A DNA stretch of 27,290 bases, taken from the NCBI RefSeq assembly GCF_000003605.2, contig NW_003155395.1:1-27290 (forward strand). The letters are read 5' to 3'. Below the pieces are notes generated by a model. That model was not told where the DNA came from and ran no database searches. It worked only from the letters and a program-made list of their open reading frames with translations. Source of the DNA: Saccoglossus kowalevskii. Its lineage: Eukaryota > Hemichordata > Enteropneusta > Harrimaniidae. This document shows, in pieces, positions 1 to 11,470 of the stretch (position 1 is its first letter; each line of letters starts with the position of its first letter). A program made the position numbers and the translations under genes.

Positions 1-553
1 TTCATCAATACACCACCTGCATAAAACATTAGCTGGCATTGTGTAGAATAAGAGTTCATAGTTTGATATACACCACCTGCATAAAACATTAGCTGGCATT
101 GGTGTAGAATAAGAGTTCATAGTTTGATATACACCACCTGCATAAAACATTAGCTGGCATTGGTGTAGAATAAGAGTTCATAGTTTGATATACACCACCT
201 GCATAAAACATCAGCTGGCATTGGTGTAGAATAAGAGTTGATAGTTTGATATACACCACCTGCATAAAACATTAGCTGGCATTGGTGTAGAATAAGAGTT
301 CATAGTTTGATATACACTGTCTGCATAAAACATTAGGTGGCATTGGTGTAGAATAAGAGTTCATAGTTTGATATACACCACCTGCATAAAACATTAGCTG
401 GCATTGGTGTAGAATAAGAGTTCATAGTTTGATATACACCACCTGCATAAAACATTAGCTGGCATTGTGTAGAATAAGAGTTCATAGTTTGATATACACC
501 ACCTGCATAAAACATTAGCTGGCATTGGTGTAGAATAAGAGTTCATAGTTTGA
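1..553. repeat. CA-type monomer block with two 60-bp units
   Basis: Nearly all units here carry CACCACC at site A and TTAGCTGG at site B; one unit (about 313-373) is of the TGTC/AGGTGG type. Two units have lost one G of GGTGTAG, reading CATTGTGTAG near 37-45 and 463-471, which makes them 60 bp long. The opening bases read TTCATCAATACACC where the consensus has TTCATAGTTTGATATACACC, so the first junction is deleted and altered. That may be a real variant or poor sequence at a contig end. The order of unit types over about 1-370 resembles 22,831-23,200. Confidence 0.85.
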
Positions 554-591
554 TAGCTGGCATTGGTGTAGAATAAGAGTTCATAGTTTGA
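554..591. repeat. 38-bp short unit (23-bp deletion)
   Basis: TTTGATAGCTGG replaces the normal run from TTTGATA to TTAGCTGG, removing 23 bp. TA is present at both breakpoints. It follows a CA-type unit and precedes a CCGCC/AGGTGG unit, the same context as the short units in the 8.6-10.1 kb cluster. Confidence 0.9.
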
Positions 592-1000
592 TATACACCG
601 CCTGCATAAAACATTAGGTGGCATTGGTGTAGAATAAGAGTTCATAGTTTGATATACACTGCCTGCATAAAACATTAGTGGCATTGGTGTAGAATAAGAG
701 TTCATAGTTTGATATACACCGCCTGCATAAAACATTAGCTGGCATTGGTGTAGAATAGAGTTCATAGTTTGATAGCTGGCATTGGTGTAGAATAAGAGTT
801 CATAGTTTGATATACACCGCCTGCATAAACATTAGTGGCATTGGTGTAGAATAAGAGTTCATAGTTGATATACACTGCTGCATAAAACATTAGCTGGCAT
901 TGGTGTAGAATAGAGTTCATAGTTGATATACACCACTTGCATAAACATCAGCTGGCATTGGTGTAGAATAAGAGTTCATAGTTTGATATACACTGCTGCA
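592..1000. repeat. Irregular satellite block with many single-base deletions
   Basis: Units here have many one- or two-base losses in short runs: AGTGG for AGGTGG or AGCTGG, GAATAGAG for GAATAAGAG, CATAAACAT for CATAAAACAT, ATAGTTGAT for ATAGTTTGAT and CTGCTGC for CTGCCTGC. There is also one gain (CATTTAGC). A 38-bp short unit lies at 773-810. CCGCC (CpG) units occur near 597, 718 and 816. Losses in homopolymer runs near a sequence end are typical of uncorrected long-read errors, but true divergence at an array edge is also possible. Confidence 0.8.
773..810. repeat. 38-bp short unit (23-bp deletion)
   Basis: Same breakpoint as the other short units (GATAGCTGG). It lies 219 bp after the short unit at 554, against the expected 221 bp for one short plus three full units, because the intervening units carry small deletions. 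The same pair at exactly 221 bp occurs at 8604/8825 and 9609/9830. Confidence 0.88.
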
Positions 1001-1291
1001 TAAAACATTTAGCTGGCATTGGTGTAGAATAAGAGTTCATAGTTTGATATACACTGCTTGCATAAAACATTAGCTGGCATTGGTGTAGAATAAGAGTTCA
1101 TAGTTTGATATACACTGCCTGCATAAAACATTAGGTGGCATTGGTGTAGAATAAGAGTTCATAGTTTGATATACACTGCCTGCATAAAACATTAGCTGGC
1201 ATTGGTGTAGAATAAGAGTTCATAGTTTGATATACACCACCTGCATAAAACATCAGCTGGCATTGGTGTAGAATAAGAGTTCATAGTTTGA

Positions 1292-1329
1292 TAGCTGCCA
1301 TTGGTGTAGAATAAGAGTTCATAGTTTGA
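1292..1329. repeat. 38-bp short unit with GCTGCC variant
   Basis: Short unit reading GATAGCTGCCATTGG, with G30 changed to C. The only other copy of this variant in the window is at 27,016-27,053, exactly 25,724 bp downstream, which marks the two neighbourhoods as copies. Confidence 0.9.
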
Positions 1330-1756
1330 TATACACTGCCTGCATAAAACATTAGCTGGCATTGGTGTAGAATAAGAGTTCATAGTTTGATATACACTGC
1401 CTGCATAAAACATTAGGTGGCATTGGTGTAGAATAAGAGTTCATAGTTTGATATACACTGCCTGCATAAAACATTAGGTGGCATTGGTGTAGAATAAGAG
1501 TTCATAGTTTGATATACACTGCCTGCATAAAACATTAGCTGGCATTGGTGTAGAATAAAAGTTCATAGTTTGATATACACTGCCAGCATAAAACATCAGC
1601 TGGCATTGGTGTAGAATAAGAGTTCATAGTTTGATATACACTGCCTGCATAAAACATTAGGTGGCATTGGTGTAGAATAAGAGTTCATAGTTTGATATAC
1701 ACTGCCTGCATAAAACATTAGGTGGCATTGGTGTAGAATAAGAGTTCATAGTTTGA

Positions 1757-1817
1757 TGTACACTGCCTGCATAAAACATCAGCTGGCATTGGTGTAGAAT
1801 AAGAGTTCATAGTTTGA
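1757..1817. repeat. GTAC-marked monomer (A2G)
   Basis: The unit starts TGTACACTG instead of TATACACTG. The same mark appears in units starting at 3930, 7750, 11,718, 12,389 and 22,278. Four of these (7750, 11,718, 12,389, 22,278) share the order TG/AGCTGG unit, GTAC unit with CATCAGC (CATCAGCTAG at 7750), then TG/AGGTGG unit with TTGATAG, so they descend from one ancestral block. The variant creates an RsaI-type GTAC. Confidence 0.85.
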
Positions 1818-1939
1818 TATACACTGCCTGCATAAAACATTAGGTGGCATTGGTGTAGAATAAGAGTTCATAGTTTGATATACACTGCCTGCATAAAACA
1901 TCAGCTGGCATTGGTGTAGAATAAGAGTTCATAGTTTGA

Positions 1940-1977
1940 TAGCTGGCATTGGTGTAGAATAAGAGTTCATAGTTTGA
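1940..1977. repeat. 38-bp short unit (23-bp deletion)
   Basis: Preceded by a TGCC/CATCAGC unit and followed by a TGCC unit and then a CTGCAG-marked unit. The same order surrounds the short unit at 19,922, so these are copies of one block. Confidence 0.9.
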
Positions 1978-2038
1978 TATACACTGCCTGCATAAAACAT
2001 TAGGTGGCATTGGTGTAGAATAAGAGTTCATAGTTTGA

Positions 2039-2892
2039 TATACACTGCCTGCAGAAAACATTAGCTGGCATTGGTGTAGAATAAGAGTTCATAGTTTGAT
2101 ATACACTGCCTGCATAAAACATTAGGTGGCATTGGTGTAGAATAAGAGTTGATAGTTTGATATACACCACCTGCATAAAACATTAGCTGGCATTGGTGTA
2201 GAATAAGAGTTGATAGTTTGATATACACTGCCTGCATAAAACATTAGCTGGCATTGGTGTAGAATAAGAGTTCATAGTTTGATATACACTGCCTGCATAA
2301 AACATTAGGTGGCATTGGTGTAGAATAAGAGTTCATAGTTTGATATACACTGCCTGCATAAAACATTAGGTGGCATTGGTGTAGAATAAGAGTTGATAGT
2401 TTGATATACACTGCCTGCATAAAACATTAGCTGGCATTGGTGTAGAATAAGAGTTCATAGTTTGATATACATCACCTGCATAAAACATCAGCTGGCATTG
2501 GTGTAGAATAAGAGTTCATAGTTTGATATACACTGCCTGCAGAAAACATTAGCTGGCATTGGTGTAGAATAAGAGTTCATAGTTTGATATACACTGCCTG
2601 CATAAAACATTAGGTGGCATTGGTGTAGAATAAGAGTTGATAGTTTGATATACACCACCTGCATAAAACATTAGCTGGCATTGGTGTAGAATAAGAGTTG
2701 ATAGTTTGATATACACTGCCTGCATAAAACATTAGCTGGCATTGGTGTAGAATAAGAGTTCATAGTTTGATATACACTGCCTGCATAAAACATTAGGTGG
2801 CATTGGTGTAGAATAAGAGTTCATAGTTTGATATACACTGCCTGCATAAAACATTAGGTGGCATTGGTGTAGAATAAGAGTTGATAGTTTGA
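2039..2892. repeat. 488-bp (8-monomer) higher-order tandem repeat
   Basis: Six monomers starting with a CTGCAG-marked unit (T16G) at 2039-2404 recur in the same order at 2527-2892, a step of exactly 488 bp or 8 x 61. The shared order is: CTGCAG/AGCTGG; TG/AGGTGG with TTGATAG; CA/AGCTGG with TTGATAG; TG/AGCTGG; TG/AGGTGG; TG/AGGTGG with TTGATAG. Monomers seven and eight of the step differ between copies. Related CTGCAG-marked units occur near 4613, 5223 and 20,034. Confidence 0.85.
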
Positions 2893-3929
2893 TATACACT
2901 GCCTGCATAAAACATTAGGTGGCATTGGTGTAGAATAAGAGTTGATAGTTTGATATACACCACCTGCATAAAACATTAGCTGGCATTGGTGTAGAATAAG
3001 AGTTGATAGTTTGATATACACTGTCTGCATAAAACATTAGGTGGCATTGGTGTAGAATAAGAGTTCATAGTTTGATATACACTGCCTGCATAAAACATTA
3101 GCTGGCATTGGTGTAGAATAAGAGTTCATAGTTTGATATACACTGCCTGCATAAAACATTAGCTGGCATTGGTGTAGAATAAGAGTTCATAGTTTGATAT
3201 ACACTGCCTGCATAAAACATTAGGTGGCATTGGTGTAGAATAAGAGTTCATAGTTTGATATACACTGCCTGCATAAAACATTAGGTGGCATTGGTGTAGA
3301 ATAAGAGTTCATAGTTTGATATACACTGCCTGCATAAAACATCAGCTGGCATTGGTGTAGAATAAGAGTTCATAGTTTGATATACACTGCCTGCATAAAA
3401 CATTAGCTGGCATTGGTGTAGAATAAGAGTTCATAGTTTGATATACATCACCTGCATAAAACATCAGCTGGCATTGGTGTAGAATAAGAGTTGATAGTTT
3501 GATATACACCACCTGCATAAAACATTAGCTGGCATTGGTGTAGAATAAGAGTTGATAGTTTGATATACACTGTCTGCATAAAACATTAGGTGGCATTGGT
3601 GTAGAATAAGAGTTCATAGTTTGATATACACCACCTGCATAAAACATTAGCTGGCATTGGTGTAGAATAAGAGTTCATAGTTTGATATACACTGCCTGCA
3701 TAAAACATTAGCTGGCATTGGTGTAGAATAAGAGTTCATAGTTTGATATACACTGCCTGCATAAAACATTAGGTGGCATTGGTGTAGAATAAGAGTTCAT
3801 AGTTTGATATACACTGCCTGCATAAAACATTAGGTGGCATTGGTGTAGAATAAGAGTTCATAGTTTGATATACACTGCCTGCATAAAACATTAGCTGGCA
3901 TTGGTGTAGAATAAGAGTTCATAGTTTGA

Positions 3930-4365
3930 TGTACACTGCCTGCATAAAACATTAGGTGGCATTGGTGTAGAATAAGAGTTGATAGTTTGATATACACTGC
4001 CTGCATAAAACATTAGGTGGCATTGGTGTAGAATAAGAGTTGATAGTTTGATATACACTGCCTGCATAAAACATTAGGTGGCATTGGTGTAGAATAAGAG
4101 TTCATAGTTTGATATACACTGCCTGCATAAAACATTAGGTGGCATAGGTATAGAATAAGAGTTGATAGTTTGATATACACTGCCTGCATAAAACATTAGG
4201 TGGCATAGGTATAGAATAAGAGTTGATAGTTTGATATACACTGCCTGCATAAAACATTAGGTGGCATTGGTGTAGAATAAGAGTTGATAGTTTGATATAC
4301 ACTGCCTGCATAAAACATTAGGTGGCATTGGTGTAGAATAAGAGTTCATAGTTTGATATACACTG
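3930..4365. repeat. TG/AGGTGG block with T34A/G38A units
   Basis: A run of TG-type units with AGGTGG. Two adjacent units read CATAGGTATAG in place of CATTGGTGTAG, beginning at 4143 and 4204 (61 bp apart). The same double change recurs only at 16.3-16.7 kb, in a similar run of TTGATAG-bearing units, so the patches are probably related by copying. Confidence 0.85.
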
Positions 4366-4599
4366 CCTGCATAAAACATTAGGTGGCATTGGTGTAGAAT
4401 AAGAGTTCATAGTTTGATAAACACCGCCTGCATAAAACATTAGCTGGCATTGGTGTAGAATAAGAGTTCATAGTTTGATATACACCGCTGCATAAAACAT
4501 TAGCTGGCATTGGTGTAGAATAAGAGTTCATAGTTTGATATACACTGCCTGCATAAAACATTAGCTGGCATTGGTGTAGAATAAGAGTTCATAGTTTGA

Positions 4600-5700
4600 T
4601 ATACACTGCCTGCAGAAAACATTAGCTGGCATTGGTGTAGAATAAGAGTTCATAGTTTGATATACACTGCCTGCATAAAACATTAGGTGGCATTGGTGTA
4701 GAATAAGAGTTGATAGTTTGATATACACCACCTGCATAAAACATTAGCTGGCATTGGTGTAGAATAAGAGTTGATAGTTTGATATACACTGCCTGCATAA
4801 AACATTAGGTGGCATTGGTGTAGAATAAGAGTTCATAGTTTGATATACACTGCCTGCATAAAACATTAGGTGGCATTGGTGTAGAATAAGAGTTGATAGT
4901 TTGATATACACTGTCTGCATAAAACATTAGGTGGCATTGGTGTAGAATAAGAGTTGATAGTTTGATATACACTGCCTGCATAAAACATTAGGTGGCATTG
5001 GTGTAGAATAAGAGTTGATAGTTTGATATACACCACCTGCATAAAACATTAGCTGGCATTGGTGTAGAATAAGAGTTGATAGTTTGATATACACTGTCTG
5101 CATAAAACATTAGGTGGCATTGGTGTACAATAAGAGTTCATAGTTTGATATACACTGCCTGCATAAAACATTAGGTGGCATTGGTGTAGAATAAGAGTTC
5201 ATAGTTTGATATACACTGCCTGCAGAAAACATTAGCTGGCATTGGTGTAGAATAAGAGTTCATAGTTTGATATACACTGCCTGCATAAAACATTAGGTGG
5301 CATTGGTGTAGAATAAGAGTTGATAGTTTGATATACACTGCCTGCATAAAACATTAGGTGGCATTGGTGTAGAATAAGAGTTCATAGTTTGATATACACC
5401 ACCTGCATAAAACATCAGCTGGCATTGGTGTAGAATAAGAGTTCATAGTTTGATATACACTGCCTGCATAAAACATTAGCTGGCATTGGTGTAGAATAAG
5501 AGTTCATAGTTTGATATACACTGCCTGCATAAAACATCAGCTGGCATTGGTGTAGAATAAGAGTTGATAGTTTGATATACACCACCTGCATAAAACATTA
5601 GCTGGCATTGGTGTAGAATAAGAGTTGATAGTTTGATATACACTGTCTGCATAAAAAATTAGGTGGCATTGGTGTAGAATAAGAGTTCATAGTTTGATAT
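4600..5700. repeat. Mosaic block carrying two CTGCAG-marked units 610 bp apart
   Basis: CTGCAGAAAAC units at about 4613 and 5223 are exactly 10 monomers apart. Each is followed by a TG/AGGTGG unit with TTGATAG, as at 2052 and 2540, but the later order differs. One unit near 5126 reads GTACAATAAG for GTAGAATAAG, and one near 5653 reads AAAAAATTAGG for AAAACATTAGG. Both are single private changes. Confidence 0.75.
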
Positions 5701-5880
5701 ACACCACCTGCATAAAACATTAGCTGGCATTGGTGTAGAATAAGAGTTCATAGTTTGATATACACTGCCTGCATAAAACATTAGCTGGCATTGGTGTAGA
5801 ATAAGAGTTCATAGTTTGATATACACTGCCTGCATAAAACATCAGCTGGCATTGGTGTAGAATAAGAGTTCATAGTTTGA

Positions 5881-5918
5881 TAGCTGGCATTGGTGTAGAA
5901 TAAGAGTTCATAGTTTGA
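5881..5918. repeat. 38-bp short unit (23-bp deletion)
   Basis: Isolated short unit between a TGCC/CATCAGC unit and a TGCC/AGGTGG unit, the same context as 1940-1977 but without the following CTGCAG-marked unit. Confidence 0.9.
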
Positions 5919-6479
5919 TATACACTGCCTGCATAAAACATTAGGTGGCATTGGTGTAGAATAAGAGTTCATAGTTTGATATACACTGCCTGCATAAAAC
6001 ATTAGGTGGCATTGGTGTAGAATAAGAGTTCATAGTTTGATATACACTGCCTGCATAAAACATCAGCTGGCATTGGTGTAGAATAAGAGTTGATAGTTTG
6101 ATATACACCACCTGCATAAAACATTAGCTGGCATTGGTGTAGAATAAGAGTTCATAGTTTGATATACACCACCTGCATAAAACATTAGCTGGCATTGGTG
6201 TAGAATAAGAGTTCATAGTTTGATATACACCACCTGCATAAAACATCAGCTGGCATTGGTGTAGAATAAGAGTTGATAGTTTGATATACACCACCTGCAT
6301 AAAACATTAGGTGGCATTGGTGTAGAATAAGAGTTCATAGTTTGATATACACTGTCTGCATAAAACATTAGCTGGCATTGGTGTAGAATAAGAGTTCATA
6401 GTTTGATATACACTGCCTGCATAAAACATTAGCTGGCATTGGTGTAGAATAAGAGTTCATAGTTTGATATACACTGCCT

Positions 6480-6770
6480 GCATAAAACATCAGCTGGCAT
6501 TGGTGTAGAATAAGAGTTGATAGTTTGATATACACCGCCTGCATAAAACATTAGCTGGCATTGGTGTAGAATAAGAGTTCATAGTTTGATATACACTGTC
6601 CTGCATAAAACATTAGCTGGCATTGGTGTAGAATAAGAGTTCATAGTTTGATATACACCACCTGCATAAAACATTAGCTGGCATTGGTGTGGAATAAGAG
6701 TTCATAATTTGATATACACCACCTGCATAAAACATCAGCTGGCATTGGTGTAGAATAAGAGTTGATAGTT
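6480..6770. repeat. Block with paired GGAATAAG / CATAATTTG marks
   Basis: One CA-type unit reads GTGTGGAATAAGAG at 6688-6700 and TTCATAATTTG just after it. Both changes recur together at about 11,388-11,412 (offset 4,700 bp) and nowhere else, so the two places are copies. A neighbouring unit at about 6597 has an extra C, reading CTGTCCTGC. Confidence 0.8.
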
Positions 6771-6956
6771 TGATATACACCACCTGCATAAAACATTAGC
6801 TGGCATTGGTGTAGAATAAGAGTTCATAGTTTGATATACACCACCTGCATAAAACATTAGCTGGCATTGGTGTAGAATAAGAGTTCATAGTTTGATATAC
6901 ACCACCTGCATAAAACATCAGCTGGCATTGGTGTAGAATAAGAGTTGATAGTTTGA

Positions 6957-7932
6957 TATACACCACCTGCATAAAACATTAGCTGGCATTGGTGTAGAAT
7001 AAGAGTTCATAGTTTGATATACACCACCTGCATAAAACATTAGCTGGCATTGGTGTAGAATAAGAGTTCATAGTTTGATATACACCACCTGCATAAAACA
7101 TTAGCTGGCATTGGTGTAGAATAAGAGTTCATAGTTTGATATACACCACCTGCATAAAACATCAGCTGGCATTGGTGTAGAATAAGAGTTGATAGTTTGA
7201 TATACACCACCTGCATAAAACATTAGCTGGCATTGGTGTAGAATAAGAGTTCATAGTTTGATATACACTGTCTGCATAAAACATTAGGTGGCATTGGTGT
7301 AGAATAAGAGTTCATAGTTTGATATACACCACCTGCATAAAACATTAGCTGGCATTGGTGTAGAATAAGAGTTCATAGTTTGATATACACCACCTGCATA
7401 AAACATCAGCTGGCATTGGTGTAGAATAAGAGTTCATAGTTTGATATACACTGCCTGCATAAAACATTAGCTGGCATTGGTGTAGAATAAGAGTTCATAG
7501 TTTGATATACACTGCCTGCATAAAACATTAGGTGGCATTGGTGTAGAATAAGAGTTCATAGTTTGATATACACTGCCTGCATAAAACATTAGGTGGCATT
7601 GGTGTAGAATAAGAGTTCATAGTTTGATATACACTGCCTGCATAAAACATTAGGTGGCATTGGTGTAGAATAAGAGTTCATAGTTTGATATACACTGCCT
7701 GCATAAAACATTAGCTGGCATTGGTGTAGAATAAGAGTTCATAGTTTGATGTACACTGCCTGCATAAAACATCAGCTAGCATTGGTGTAGAATAAGAGTT
7801 CATAGTTTGATATACACTGCCTGCATAAAACATTAGGTGGCATTGGTGTAGAATAAGAGTTGATAGTTTGATATACACCACCTGCATAAAACATTAGGTG
7901 GCATTGGTGTAGAATAAGAGTTCATAGTTTGA
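6957..7932. repeat. 16-monomer higher-order block, copy 1
   Basis: Sixteen units (976 bp) whose type order matches 21,424-22,460, except that three TG/AGGTGG units here correspond to four there. In order: three CA/AGCTGG units; CA/CATCAGC with TTGATAG; CA; TGTC/AGGTGG; CA; CA/CATCAGC; TG/AGCTGG; three TG/AGGTGG; TG/AGCTGG; a GTAC-marked CATCAGC unit; TG/AGGTGG with TTGATAG; CA/AGGTGG. The GTAC unit has a private change, CAGCTAGC for CAGCTGGC. Confidence 0.85.
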
Positions 7933-8603
7933 TATACACTGCCTGCATAAAACATTAGGTGGCATTGGTGTAGAATAAGAGTTGATAGTTTGATATACAC
8001 TGCCTGCATAAAACATTAGGTGGCATTGGTGTAGAATAAGAGTTCATAGTTTGATATACACTGCCTGCATAAAACATTAGGTGGCATTGGTGTAGAATAA
8101 GAGTTCATAGTTTGATATACACTGCCTGCATAAAACATTAGGTGGCATTGGTGTAGAATAAGAGTTCATAGTTTGATATACACTGCCTGCATAAAACATT
8201 AGGTGGCATTGGTGTAGAATAAGAGTTCATAGTTTGATATACACCACCTGCATAAAACATTAGCTGGCATTGGTGTAGAATAAGAGTTCATAGTTTGATA
8301 TACACTGCCTGCATAAAACATTAGCTGGCATTGGTGTAGAATAAGAGTTCATAGTTTGATATACACTGCCTGCATAAAACATCAGCTGGCATTGGTGTAG
8401 AATAAGAGTTCATAGTTTGATATACACTGCCTGCATAAAACATCAGCTGGCATTGGTGTAGAATAAGAGTTCATAGTTTGATATACACTGCCTGCATAAA
8501 ACATTAGCTGGCATTGGTGTAGAATAAGAGTTCATAGTTTGATATACACCACCTGCATAAAACATTAGCTGGCATTGGTGTAGAATAAGAGTTCATAGTT
8601 TGA

Positions 8604-10131
8604 TAGCTGGCATTGGTGTAGAATAAGAGTTCATAGTTTGATATACACCGCCTGCATAAAACATTTAGGTGGCATTGGTGTAGAATAAGAGTTCATAGTT
8701 TGATATACACTGCCTGCATAAAACATTAGTGGCATTGGTGTAAAATAAGAGTTCATAGTTTGATATACACCGCCTGCATAAAACATTAGCTGGCATTGGT
8801 GTAGAATAAGAGTTCATAGTTTGATAGCTGGCATTGGTGTAGAATAAGAGTTCATAGTTTGATATACACCGGCCTGCATAAAACATTAGGTGGCATTGGT
8901 GTAGAATAAGAGTTCATAGTATGATAGCTGGCATTGGTGTAGAATAAGAGTTCATAGTTTGATATACACCACCTGCATAAAACATTAGCTGGCATTGGTG
9001 TAGAATAAGAGTTCATAGTTTGATAGCTGGCATTGGTGTAGAATAAGAGTTCATAGTTTGATATACACCGCCTGCATAAAACATTAGGTGGCATTGGTGT
9101 AGAATAAGAGTTCATAGTTTGATATACACTGTCTGCATAAAACATTAGCTGGCATTGGTGTAGAATAAGAGTTCATAGTTTGATATACACCGCCTGCATA
9201 AAACATTAGCTGGCATTGGTGTAGAATAAGAGTTCATAGTTTGATATACACCACCTGCATAAAACATTAGCTGGCATTGGTGTAGAATAAGAGTTCATAG
9301 TTTGATATACACCACCTGCATAAAACATTAGCTGGCATTGTGTAGAATAAGAGTTCATAGTTTGATATACACCACCTGCATAAAACATTAGCTGGCATTG
9401 GTGTAGAATAAGAGTTCATAGTTTGATATACACCACCTGCATAAAACATTAGCTGGCATTGGTGTAGAATAAGAGTTCATAGTTTGATATACACCACCTG
9501 CATAAAACATTAGCTGGCAATGTGTAGAATAAGAGTTCATAGTTTGATATACACCACCTGCATAAAACATTAGCTGGCATTGGTGTAGAATAAGAGTTCA
9601 TAGTTTGATAGCTGGCATTGGTGTAGAATAAGAGTTCATAGTTTGATATACACCGCCTGCATAAAACATTAGGTGGCATTGGTGTAGAATAAGAGTTCAT
9701 AGTTTGATATACACTGCCTGCATAAAACATTATGTGGCATTGGTGTAGAATAAGAGTTCATAGTTTGATATACACCGCCTGCATAAAACATTAGCTGGCA
9801 TTGGTGTAGAATAAGAGTTCATAGTTTGATAGCTGGCATTGGTGTAGAATAAGAGTTCATAGTTTGATATACACCGCCTGCATAAAACATTAGGTGGCAT
9901 TGGTGTAGAATAAGAGTTCATAGTTTGATAGCTGGCATTGGTGTAGAATAAGAGTTCATAGTTTGATACATGTATACACCACCTGCATAAAACATTAGCT
10001 GGCATTGTGTAGAATAAGAGTTCATAGTTTGATATACACCACCTGCATAAAACATTAGCTGGCATTGGTGTAGAATAAGAGTTCATAGTTTGATAGCTGG
10101 CATTGGTGTAGAATAAGAGTTCATAGTTTGA
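8604..10131. repeat. Cluster of eight 38-bp short units with CpG-bearing monomers
   Basis: Short units lie at 8604-8641, 8825-8862, 8925-8962 (after ATGATAGC), 9024-9061, 9609-9646, 9830-9867, 9929-9966 and 10,094-10,131. The module short, CCGCC/AGGTGG, TG, CCGCC/AGCTGG, short spans exactly 221 bp at 8604-8825 and 9609-9830. This region holds about eight of the roughly 21 CCGCC units in the window. It also holds three of the seven 60-bp units, one of them with an extra change (CAATGTGTAG at 9518), and a 6-bp insertion at 9967. The mix of unit lengths lets minus-strand frames stay open longer here, which explains the 161-codon frame at 9730-10,215. Confidence 0.88.
9967..9972. repeat. 6-bp insertion forming a perfect palindrome, copy 1
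   Basis: TTTGATACATGTATACACC stands where the consensus is TTTGATATACACC. The extra six bases make ATACATGTAT at 9966-9975, a 10-bp perfect palindrome. The only other occurrence is at 25,936-25,941. It sits directly after a short unit and before a 60-bp CA-type unit. Confidence 0.88.
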
Positions 10132-11179
10132 TATACACCGCCTGCATAAAACATTAGGTGGCATTGGTGTAGAATAAGAGTTCATAGTTTGATATACACC
10201 ACCTGCATAAAACATTAGCTGGCATTGGTGTAGAATAAGAGTTCATAGTTTGATATACACTGCCTGCATAAAACATCAGCTGGCATTGGTGTGGAATAAG
10301 AGTTCATAGTTTGATATACACTGCCTGCATAAAACATTAGCTGGCATTGGTGTAGAATAAGAGTTCATAGTTTGATATACACCACCTGCATAAAACATCA
10401 GCTGGCATTGGTGTAGAATAAGAGTTGATAGTTTGATATACACCACCTGCATAAAACATTAGCTGGCATTGGTGTAGAATAAGAGTTGATAGTTTGATAT
10501 ACACTGTCTGCATAAAACATTAGGTGGCATTGGTGTAGAATAAGAGTTCATAGTTTGATATACACTGCCTGCATAAAACATTAGCTGGCATTGGTGTAGA
10601 ATAAGAGTTCATAGTTTGATATACACTGCCTGCATAAAACATTAGGTGGCATTGGTGTAGAATAAGAGTTCATAGTTTGATATACACTGTCTGCATAAAA
10701 CATTAGGTGGCATTGGTGTAGAATAAGAGTTCATAGTTTGATATACACTGCCTGCATAAAACATTAGGTGGCATTGGTGTAGAATAAGAGTTCATAGTTT
10801 GATATACACTGCCTGCATAAAACATTAGCTGGCATTGGTGTAGAATAAGAGTTCATAGTTTGATATACACTGCCTGCATAAAACATTAGGTGGCATTGGT
10901 GTAGAATAAGAGTTCATAGTTTGATATACACTGTCTGCATAAAACATTAGGTGGCATTGGTGTAGAATAAGAGTTCATAGTTTGATATACACTGCCTGCA
11001 TAAAACATTAGGTGGCATTGGTGTAGAATAAGAGTTCATAGTTTGATATACACTGCCTGCATAAAACATTAGCTGGCATTGGTGTAGAATAAGAGTTCAT
11101 AGTTTGATATACACTGCCTGCATAAAACATTAGCTGGCATTGGTGTAGAATAAGAGTTCATAGTTTGATATACACCACC

Positions 11180-11470
11180 TGCATATCACATCAGCTGGCA
11201 TTGGTGTAGAATAAGAGTTGATAGTTTGATATACACCGCCTGCATAAAACATTAGCTGGCATTGGTGTAGAATAAGAGTTCATAGTTTGATATACACCAC
11301 CTGCATAAAACATTAGCTGGCATTGGTGTAGAATAAGAGTTCATAGTTTGATATACACCACCTGCATAAAACATTAGCTGGCATTGGTGTGGAATAAGAG
11401 TTCATAATTTGATATACACCACCTGCATAAAACATCAGCTGGCATTGGTGTAGAATAAGAGTTCATAGTT
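11180..11470. repeat. Copy of the GGAATAAG / CATAATTTG block
   Basis: Carries the same paired marks as 6480-6770, at an offset of 4,700 bp. One upstream unit reads GCATATCACATC for GCATAAAACATC near 11,180, a private change not seen elsewhere. A CCGCC unit lies near 11,236, matching one near 6535. Confidence 0.78.

Noticed and set aside
9730-10215. 161-codon minus-strand frame, the longest in the window, and similar frames of 60-123 codons elsewhere
   Set aside because: They translate the satellite itself in three rotating frames. They stay open only where 38-bp units, 60-bp units or the 6-bp insertion change phase, and they start and stop at the repeated TAATG. There is no ribosome-site, domain or frame-conservation signal.
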